64,000 nucleotides of DNA. Source: Streptomyces sp. WMMC940 (lineage in GTDB: Bacteria > Actinomycetota > Actinomycetes > Streptomycetales > Streptomycetaceae). Shown here piece after piece: positions 57,748 to 64,000 of the stretch. Every line of letters starts with the position of its first letter. The first letter of the stretch is position 1. The notes under the pieces are model-generated. The model was not told the DNA's origin, made no database searches, and worked only from the letters and a program-made list of their open reading frames with translations. The position numbers and the translations under genes are program-made. Where the stretch lies: positions 3,743,001-3,807,000 of the forward strand of contig NZ_JAPZBC010000001.1 of assembly GCF_027460265.1 (NCBI RefSeq), in the 5' to 3' direction.

Positions 57748-57867
57748 GGGTTTGTTCCTCGTCTCTGCAGACTGCTGCCTACTGGGGCCGGTCAACGACT
57801 CTCACCCCACCCAACGGATCCTACGGGGCATGCATTCCCGCCATGGCAGAGCGGCACGGAGGCTGAT

Positions 57868-58785
57868 TCAGGGGCGGGTGTAGGCATGAGTCAGCAGCAG
57901 TTCGCCCTTGCCTGCGGGGGCGGTTTCCACACACGCAGCTGCCACTACATAGGCCTGTACCCGTGAGGAGTCCTCGGCGTGCGGCAGTACCACGAGGAAG
58001 GCCGGTGTGCCCTCGAAAGTACCCTGATCGACCGCGATCGCCGCGTCGGTGCGTCCTGTGCCCTTCTGGACACACGGAGGCACCGGAACGGCCGGCGAGC
58101 GCAAGGGGGTGGCTTCCGCACCGACGGAGGTGTCCTTCTCCACCCGGGGGCCGGTCGCAGACCAGCTCCCGGAGTCCTTGGGAGCCCCCTCGGAGGAGAG
58201 GAGCGAGTGCACCCGTGTCTGCAGAGTCGCCGCCGTGAGGTCATGACCGCCTGACGCGGTGCTCGCGGCGGCGTCCGCCTTCTTCTCGGAGGTGTCGTTG
58301 CTAGGGCCTCCGAGAGTCTGCAGAAGCACAACACTCAGACCGACTGCGGCAGCGCTGAACGCGGCAGTGACCACGGTGACACGCCGCCGCCGACGGGCCG
58401 CAGGGGCGCGACCCGGTCCCGTGGCCGCACGGGCGTGTCCCACGGGGCGATCGGACGCCGAGGTAACAGGGCGCTGCGGCGTGGGTGCTGTTTCACGTGA
58501 AACGTCGGTTGGCTCTTCGGCCGGGGCGGTGGCGTTCAGCAGAGCCTCGGCCGCCAGTGCCGCGTCGATACAGCCGACGATATCGGCCGGCATGCGCTGC
58601 GGGCCGGGCAGGCTGCCGAGCAGACCGCGGATCTCCTCCAGCGAGGCGCGCACGTCGGCACACAGATCACAGCCTTCGAGATGCTTCCTCACGGCCGCTT
58701 GGCGGGTCGGTGGAAGAAGCCCTTCGGTGAGATCGGCGATCTCGGACACATCCGGGTGCTGAGCCGTGCCGGTCGTGGAGGTCAC
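57868..58785 (-). CDS. Anti-sigma factor partner of SigM
   Basis: The 305-residue protein has an N-terminal zinc-type anti-sigma domain (HLEGCDLCADVRASL, an HxxxCxxC pattern) and one membrane helix near residues 140-160 (VTAAFSAAAVGLSVVLLQTL). A secreted C-terminal domain ends CVETAPAGKGELLLTHA. It would hold SigM at the membrane until an envelope signal releases it. The GTG start overlaps the sigM stop. A parS site lies in its coding region. Confidence 0.88.
   Translation of the reverse strand: MTSTTGTAQHPDVSEIADLTEGLLPPTRQAAVRKHLEGCDLCADVRASLEEIRGLLGSLPGPQRMPADIVGCIDAALAAEALLNATAPAEEPTDVSRETAPTPQRPVTSASDRPVGHARAATGPGRAPAARRRRRVTVVTAAFSAAAVGLSVVLLQTLGGPSNDTSEKKADAAASTASGGHDLTAATLQTRVHSLLSSEGAPKDSGSWSATGPRVEKDTSVGAEATPLRSPAVPVPPCVQKGTGRTDAAIAVDQGTFEGTPAFLVVLPHAEDSSRVQAYVVAAACVETAPAGKGELLLTHAYTRP
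58490..58503. other. parS: parS site 4, inside the anti-sigma gene
   Basis: An exact GTTTCACGTGAAAC, read on the minus strand within Asp-Val-Ser-Arg-Glu-Thr of the anti-sigma protein. Confidence 0.95.
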
Positions 58786-59486
58786 GTGCGTCCACCTCCG
58801 CCCTTCACAGCAGCAGGACCATTCGGCCCTGCGTCCCTTTCTCCGGTCGCCGGTGGGACGGATGCCCCAGGCGTCCGGTTCCTTCCCCCATCGTGGATGC
58901 CGTTATCCCTCGTATCGGCGCGTAGATGCGTGAGCAGGGGTACCAGGCGGGCACGGCCGCGGGCGCATCTGCTCTTCACGGTGCCCGTCGGGACGTCCAG
59001 CACACGGGCCGCCTCCGCAACCGGGTATCCCTGCATATCGACCAGCACCAGCGCAGCACGCTGGTCGACGGGAAGCGTGGCGAGCGCGGCCAGGAGCTCG
59101 CGATGGAGGTCCTGGCGCTCTGCGGGCGCCTCGGCGGACTCATGGGGCTCGAGGAGCTGCTCCAGCCGCTCGGTGTCGTCCACCGGTGAGGTCTTGCGGG
59201 ACGCCGCCTTGCGGGCCCGGTCGAGACAGGCATTGACGGTGATGCGGTGGAGCCAGGTCGTCACGGCGGACTGTCCCCGGAACGTGTGGGCGGCCCGGAA
59301 GGCGGAGACGAGGGCGTCCTGCACGGCATCCGCGGCTTCCTCCCGGTCCCCCAGCGTGCGCAGGGCCACTGCCCAGAGCCGATCGCGGTGGCGCCGTACG
59401 AGCTCACCGAAGGCGTCCTGATCCCCGGCGACATGGCGATCCAGGAGTTCCTGGTCGTTTGCGCTGCCGAGTGTGGCGTTGTCCAA
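58782..59486 (-). CDS. sigM: ECF sigma factor SigM
   Basis: The 234-residue extracytoplasmic-function sigma factor has region 2 (FGELVRRHRDRLWAVALRTL, EEAADAVQDALVSAFRAA) and region 4 (LPVDQRAALVLVDMQGYPVA, VPTGTVKSRCARGRARL). A Gly-rich C-terminal tail follows. The start appears to be a TTG (DNATLGSANDQELL) about nine bases after GGGAGGGGG, an uncommon codon that would limit translation. It is co-expressed with the overlapping anti-sigma gene. Confidence 0.92.
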   Translation of the reverse strand: MDNATLGSANDQELLDRHVAGDQDAFGELVRRHRDRLWAVALRTLGDREEAADAVQDALVSAFRAAHTFRGQSAVTTWLHRITVNACLDRARKAASRKTSPVDDTERLEQLLEPHESAEAPAERQDLHRELLAALATLPVDQRAALVLVDMQGYPVAEAARVLDVPTGTVKSRCARGRARLVPLLTHLRADTRDNGIHDGGRNRTPGASVPPATGERDAGPNGPAAVKGGGGRT

Positions 59487-59517
59487 CGGTGAGCCCCCTC
59501 CCCTCGTCGCGTTGGTG

Positions 59518-61242
59518 TCAGCCCGTGAACTTCACGTCGGTGATCGCCTGCTTGTAGCCGGCATTGCTGAAGCGGTCCTGCGGCGAGAAGGGCATCGCGG
59601 TCATCCACAGGAGCACATAGCGGCTCTTGACCGGTTCCGTGGCTGTGAGCTTCATCGATGTACTGCTGGTCTGACCATTCGCGATCTTCTTCATGGAGTC
59701 GACCGAGCCGGACGGGGACAAGGAGTCCGTCGCATACAGCGCGATCTTGGTGTAGGGGCCGCCATGGCGGAGCGTTATCGAGGCCGATGTGACGTCGCGC
59801 TCCGCGCCCAGGTCGTAGACGATGCCCACGCCCTTCTTGACCTGCGGATGCAGGTCCGGCCCGTCTCGGAAGCTATTGGTGCGCCAGTAGGAGCCGGGGT
59901 CGTCGTCGTGGGTGTTCCGGGCGTCTTCCGCGTTCTGAGGAGTGCGGTCCGGCGCGTACTCCTGGGCACCCTGGATGATCAGCGTCACCGGCTCCTTGGG
60001 CTTGTCGTCCTGCTTCTCGTCCGTGGTCTGGCTGTTCCCGGGTTCGTCGGGCGTCTGGTCACGGTCCAGCAGCTTGTCGGCGATCTGCCAGCTGCCCAGT
60101 CCCAGTGCGGCGATGAGCAGGGCGGACACCGTCCACTTCAGAAGCTTCCCGGTGCGGCTCTCCAGGGGCGCCGGCGGGACCACCACCGGCTGCGTGATGC
60201 CGCCGCCGGGGTGGGCCGACGTACGGCCGTACGTGCCCTGTTGGTACGTGGTGCGCTGGTAGTCCGGCGGGGCGGTGAAGGCCGGCTCCGGCGGGCGGAT
60301 GCGAGGCATCGCCGCCACTGCCTTGGCCAGCTCGTCCGGAGTCGTGCAGGGCGGCTCCTGGCGGGATGCGGTGGCCCCGTCATTGACCAGGGCACGCATG
60401 GCCAGCTCGGACAGCCCACGATGGACGCCGGCACGCACCTGGTCGGGGGCGATCAGCCCGACGCCCTTGGGAAGCCCGGAGAGGCCGTACGCGTCGCTCT
60501 CGTAGGGCCAGCGCTGAGTCAGCGCGGCGTACAGCAGAGCCCCGATGGCCTCGGTGTCCGTCCGCTGCGGCCGGTCGGTGCTGATGCCTCGCAGAGCGGC
60601 GTTCACGGCGAGGCCGCGGATCCTGTACTGACCTGTGGAACTGCGCAGTACAGCGCCGGGAGTGAGCCTCAGATGGGCGAGACCCTCCCGATGGGCCGCT
60701 GCCATGGCCTGGGAGAGCTGGCTCACCAACTGGTAGGCGTCATGCGCCTCCATCGGCCCCGCGGCGAGCAGCGTGGTGAGCTCGGTGGCGTCGGGCAGCC
60801 ACTCATGCACGACGTAGACGAGGTCGTTCTCCTCGACGGCGTCCAGCACCTGCACGAAACGGGGGTCGCCCAGCAGAGCCGCCGACCGGGCCGCGGCCAG
60901 CACGGATCGAGCCCGGGAGTGGTCGGCAGGCAGGATGTGCACGCCGACGGCGCGGCGCAGTTTCTCGTCGACAGCACGCCAACTGCTGAATCCGTCCAGA
61001 CGGGTGACGCACTCTTCGAGCCGGTATCGTCTGGCGAGTTTGTGACCACTGTGCAGTTCGGGCGCGCTGATGGCCGACTGCTCCCGGGTCTTCCGTTCGC
61101 CGCCCGTGTCCTGAGCGCCCTGCTCCGCCGCCTCGTCGGCGTGCGCCTCCCCGTCGGTCGCGGCCTTGTCCGCCTGGGCGGCCAGCGGGTCGTCACCGCT
61201 GTTGTCGGCCACGTCGACGGCAGCCGTGCTACGTTCCGCCAC
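59518..61242 (-). CDS. Membrane pseudokinase with an outer discoidin-like domain (MviN partner)
   Basis: The 574-residue protein has a kinase-fold domain (about residues 65-300) lacking the key residues. The ATP-binding Lys position reads AVGVHIL, the HRD loop reads LAHLRLTPGAVL and DFG is missing. A Pro-rich linker, one membrane helix near 385-405 and a C-terminal domain resembling F5/8-type C (discoidin) modules follow (DDDPGSYWRTNSF, GIVYDLGAERDVTSASI). In mycobacteria the same parts are fused to MurJ/MviN and bind FhaA when phosphorylated; here they form a separate gene just downstream of murJ. The start is the GTG at 61242. Confidence 0.88.
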   Translation of the reverse strand: MAERSTAAVDVADNSGDDPLAAQADKAATDGEAHADEAAEQGAQDTGGERKTREQSAISAPELHSGHKLARRYRLEECVTRLDGFSSWRAVDEKLRRAVGVHILPADHSRARSVLAAARSAALLGDPRFVQVLDAVEENDLVYVVHEWLPDATELTTLLAAGPMEAHDAYQLVSQLSQAMAAAHREGLAHLRLTPGAVLRSSTGQYRIRGLAVNAALRGISTDRPQRTDTEAIGALLYAALTQRWPYESDAYGLSGLPKGVGLIAPDQVRAGVHRGLSELAMRALVNDGATASRQEPPCTTPDELAKAVAAMPRIRPPEPAFTAPPDYQRTTYQQGTYGRTSAHPGGGITQPVVVPPAPLESRTGKLLKWTVSALLIAALGLGSWQIADKLLDRDQTPDEPGNSQTTDEKQDDKPKEPVTLIIQGAQEYAPDRTPQNAEDARNTHDDDPGSYWRTNSFRDGPDLHPQVKKGVGIVYDLGAERDVTSASITLRHGGPYTKIALYATDSLSPSGSVDSMKKIANGQTSSTSMKLTATEPVKSRYVLLWMTAMPFSPQDRFSNAGYKQAITDVKFTG

Positions 61243-61363
61243 CGTCGTTCCCTGCCTCCCCATCCGTTGCGCCAAATCCAACAGCCATGCCAATTGTGCC
61301 CACAGTCCGCTGCTATGCACGACACACGGTGGCGGACGATGGTTGTGCAGGGGCGGCCGGTCC

Positions 61364-63578
61364 CTACCGACCGAGTCGGCCGCGCACCATGCCGACCAGG
61401 GTGTTGAGCTCCTGGATCCTCATCCTTCTCGCCGCGACGAAGAAGACTCCGAGCAGGATCGCACCACCCGCGACGAGTGCGACGAGCGATCCGAGCGCGC
61501 CCTCGCCGAGGGCCTTCAGCACGAAGTAGCCCACGGCGCCGCCCGCCGCTGCCGCCGGCACGGATGCCAGGCACAGCCGGGCATAAGTGCGCACCACGTG
61601 GGTGCCGTCGAGGTCGCCGCCCAGCCTGTTCCGCAGCCGCCGCCAGGCGACCCCGACGCCGACCGCGTACGCGAGGCCGTAGGAGCCGGCCATGCCCACC
61701 ACGGCCCACTGGGCCGGAAGGAGGAAGTAGCAGGCTGCCGAGGCGGCCGCATTCACCGCGGCCACGATCACGGTGTTGTAGAAGGGCGTGCGGGTGTCCT
61801 CGTAGGCGTAGAAGCCGCGGAGGACCACGTACTGGACCGAATAGGGGATCAGACCGAGGCCGAACGCCATCAGGATGAAGCCCATCGAGCGGGCCGCCTC
61901 GGTGCCGGCCGACGCGTACAGCAGGGTGCACATCGGGACGCCCAGCGCCAGGAAGGAGAACGCGACCGGCACGATCGCGACCGCCGAGTTCCGCAGCCCC
62001 TGGGAGATGTCGTCGCGGACCGCGCCGGGGTCGTCGTCGTGAGCGGCTCGGGAGATCCTCGGCAGCAGAGCCGCCATCACCGACACGGTGATGATCGCCT
62101 GCGGCATGCCCCAGATCAGCTGGGCGTTCGAGTAGGCGAGGAAGCCCGCTCCGTCCTTGCCGGACGCCGCACCGGCGGCGGTGGAGAGCTGGGTCACCAC
62201 GAGCACGCCGGCCCTGGTTGGCGAGGACGAACAGCACCGTCCACTTGGCGAGCTTGATGGTCTTCCCCAGGCCCTGGCCCTTCCAGTCGAAGCGGGGTCG
62301 GAAGCGGAAACCCGTCTCTCGGAGGTAGGGAATCATCGCGAGCGCCTGGACGACGAGTCCGAGCAGGGTTCCGACGGCCAGCAGCCGCACGCCTTCCGGC
62401 GGGATCGTCCGGACGCTCATCTGCGACTCGGCGAAGCTGCCGTAGACCCAGATGAACAGGCCGAAGGTGAAGATGATGACGATGTTGTTGAGGACCGGCG
62501 TCCACATCATCGCGCCGAACCTGCCGCGGGCATTCAGGATCTGCCCCATGACCACGTGCACGCCCATGAAGAAGATCGTGGGCAGGCAGAAGCGGGCGAA
62601 GGTGACGGCGACGCTGTTCGCCGGGGGGTTGCCTGCGATCGTCGGTGACAGGGCCTTGATCAGCAGCGGGGCCGCGAACACGGCGATGAGGACGATCACG
62701 CCGAGGGCGACCATGACGAGGGTCAGCAGCCGGTTGGCATACGCCTCCCCGCCGTCCTTGTCGTTCTTCATGGCCCGGACGAGCTGCGGGACGAACACCG
62801 AGTTCAGTCCGCCACCCACCGTGAGGATGTAGATCATCGTCGGGAGGGTCAGGGCGATCGTGTAGGCGTCACCGAGCAGTGCGGCGCCGAGTGCAGCGGT
62901 GATCACCAGACTGCGGACGAAGCCGGTGAGGCGGGACACCATGGTTCCGGCGGCCATGACGGCGCTGGATTTCAGCAGGCTGGAGGCCCGGCCACCGCTC
63001 CCCTTCCCGGCGGCGGGCGCAGGGGTGGGCTCCGGCTCCCGCTCCGGTTCGGCGGGAGCCGTGGTCCGCCCGGTGGTCTGCTGGTCCCGGTAGAGGTGGG
63101 CGAACGCGTCGGGCTCCGACTTGTCCTCGCCGGCCCTGGTCACCAGGTCGTCCACGCCGGTGAACTGCACGGTCCGCGCATCGTCCCCGTAAGGCAGATG
63201 ACGCGACGGGCCGTCCGGCTCGGGAGGCGGCGTCTGGGCCCAGATCCGGGGGTCCGGAGCGTGCTGCTGAGCCGGGGGTTGCTGATACAGCGGCTGAGGC
63301 TGCTGAACGCTGCCCGGCGGCGGTGGGGGATGCGCGGCGCGGTCGTAGAGCGCCTCCGACACGGGATCCTGGGCTGAGAGATCACGGGACCGGTACGGAT
63401 CGTGGTCGTACGCGTCCTGGACGTACGGGTCGTCGGACGCCTCGCCGGCCTGCGGCGGCACCTGGGCCGCGGCGGGCTGCTCCGCCTGCTGAGGGCCGTG
63501 TGAGGGGTACGGAGCGCCCGAGGAGGGCGCGGTGCCGTCCGCGCCCTGCCCGCGGTCACCGTCGTACGGCGCGTTCAT
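61364..63578 (-). pseudogene. murJ: MurJ/MviN lipid II flippase, frameshifted in this sequence
   Basis: MurJ flips lipid II for peptidoglycan synthesis. A Pro/Gln-rich cytoplasmic head of about 210 residues precedes the 14-helix core, which starts near SSAVMAAGTMVSRLTGFVRS. At 62212-62214 (CCC, plus strand) the frame breaks: reading TVLFVLANQ continues as RRARG, but removing one C restores LANQAGVLVVTQLSTA. It then runs on in frame to a proper C-terminus (NTLVGMVRGRLGR). A one-base insertion or sequence error is thus certain relative to the conserved protein. As MurJ is normally essential, an error is more likely than a true null. Confidence 0.9.
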
Positions 63579-63621
63579 GGTTACCCCACCTCATCGTCCG
63601 GCCCGCCGGCCACGACATCGC

Positions 63622-64000
63622 TCAACGGTCCACCTTCTCACCCGCACCCGACGGGTCGGCGCTTTCCGGTCCGGTGTCCGGTGTCGGGTCACTCGGCTGC
63701 CCCGGGGTGTCGGCCGCCGCGCTGCCGTGGGCCTCATCAGCCGCTTCGCCCGCGGTGGCAGCCTCCCGGGCCGCCGCCCGCTTGCGCTGGGTGTACATCC
63801 TGACGCCTGCGAGGACGAGCAGGAGCACACCGCCGGCAATGACAAGCATCACGGTCGGAGTGATCTCGGAAGCCTTGACCGTGAAGGTCATCGGTCCGCC
63901 GTACAGCTTGCCGTCCTCGGTGTACAGCTGGGCCGTGACCTGAACCGGACCGTTGGCGTTGGCGGCCGCCGTGAACTTCACCGACTGACTGTGCCCGCCG
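63622..64000 (-). CDS. DUF6049-like protein, C-terminal part (cut by window edge)
   Basis: About 125 residues are visible: the end of an outer beta domain (FTAAANANGPVQVTAQLYTE), then one membrane helix (PTVMLVIAGGVLLLVLAGVR). A basic stop-transfer and an acidic, Ala/Pro-rich tail follow. The position just upstream of murJ and this topology match the large membrane-anchored DUF6049 proteins conserved beside murJ in actinomycetes. The bulk lies beyond the window. Confidence 0.75.
   Translation of the reverse strand, partial: GGHSQSVKFTAAANANGPVQVTAQLYTEDGKLYGGPMTFTVKASEITPTVMLVIAGGVLLLVLAGVRMYTQRKRAAAREAATAGEAADEAHGSAAADTPGQPSDPTPDTGPESADPSGAGEKVDR

Overview
The window is a Streptomyces (or very close actinomycete) chromosome segment centred on the replication origin. 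The evidence is high-GC coding with strong C/G third positions, many GTG starts, and the canonical order rsmG-jag-yidC-yidD-rnpA-rpmH-dnaA-[oriC]-dnaN-gnd-recF-DUF721-gyrB-gyrA. It also carries crgA, the fhaA/fhaB/pstP/ftsW/pbpA/pknB cluster, class E sortases, DLW-39, DUF5324 and DUF6344 family proteins, and parS sites of the form GTTTCACGTGAAAC.

Layout. (A) 1-12.6 kb is an accessory, defence-like island. It has a leftward operon of a fused, degenerate methylase/specificity-like protein followed by HsdM (cut by the window edge). Rightward genes are two membrane-anchored secreted-domain proteins, an RNase H-fold protein with a suspect 3' end, and a three-gene operon: an SMC/Rad50-like ATPase, a 123-residue CxxC/CxxC protein and a HelD-like superfamily 1 helicase with a long C-terminal extension. 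Two copies of one palindrome (TGATAAC-N4-GTTATCA) lie 124 and 132 bases upstream of the methylase-like gene and of the ATPase gene, suggesting one shared regulator. Decayed transposase pieces and a tRNA-Leu(CAG) gene close the island. (B) 13.4-21.5 kb is the conserved cell-wall signalling and elongation operon. (C) 21.5-31.1 kb holds an IS30 remnant, a leftward operon with three class E sortases interleaved with pabA, then crgA, an outlying DnaA-box cluster, a rhomboid protease, cyclophilin, DUF5324 and DUF6344 proteins and tRNA-Ala(TGC). (D) 31-36 kb has an HTH regulator, a second Ser/Thr kinase, a membrane-anchored secreted protein, DLW-39 and tRNA-Ile(GAT). (E) 36-49 kb is DUF3566, gyrA, gyrB, the DciA-like DUF721 gene, recF, gnd, dnaN, oriC and dnaA. 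(F) 49.5-55.4 kb is rpmH through parAB. (G) 55.5-64 kb is a GNAT gene, trxA/trxB, sigM with its anti-sigma gene, a pseudokinase, murJ (with a one-base frameshift in this sequence) and the 3' end of a DUF6049 gene.

How they fit together. DnaA acts at oriC and probably at boxes in its own promoter and in the crgA-rhomboid gap. DciA and RecF serve the replisome and gyrase relieves supercoils. ParB loads at four parS sites within 5.5 kb, and two of these lie inside genes. PknB, PstP, FhaA/FhaB, FtsW, PbpA, the pseudokinase and MurJ form a phospho-regulated peptidoglycan module split between regions B and G. The least described content is the island in region A, especially the ATPase, CxxC protein and HelD-like operon and its shared operator-like palindrome.
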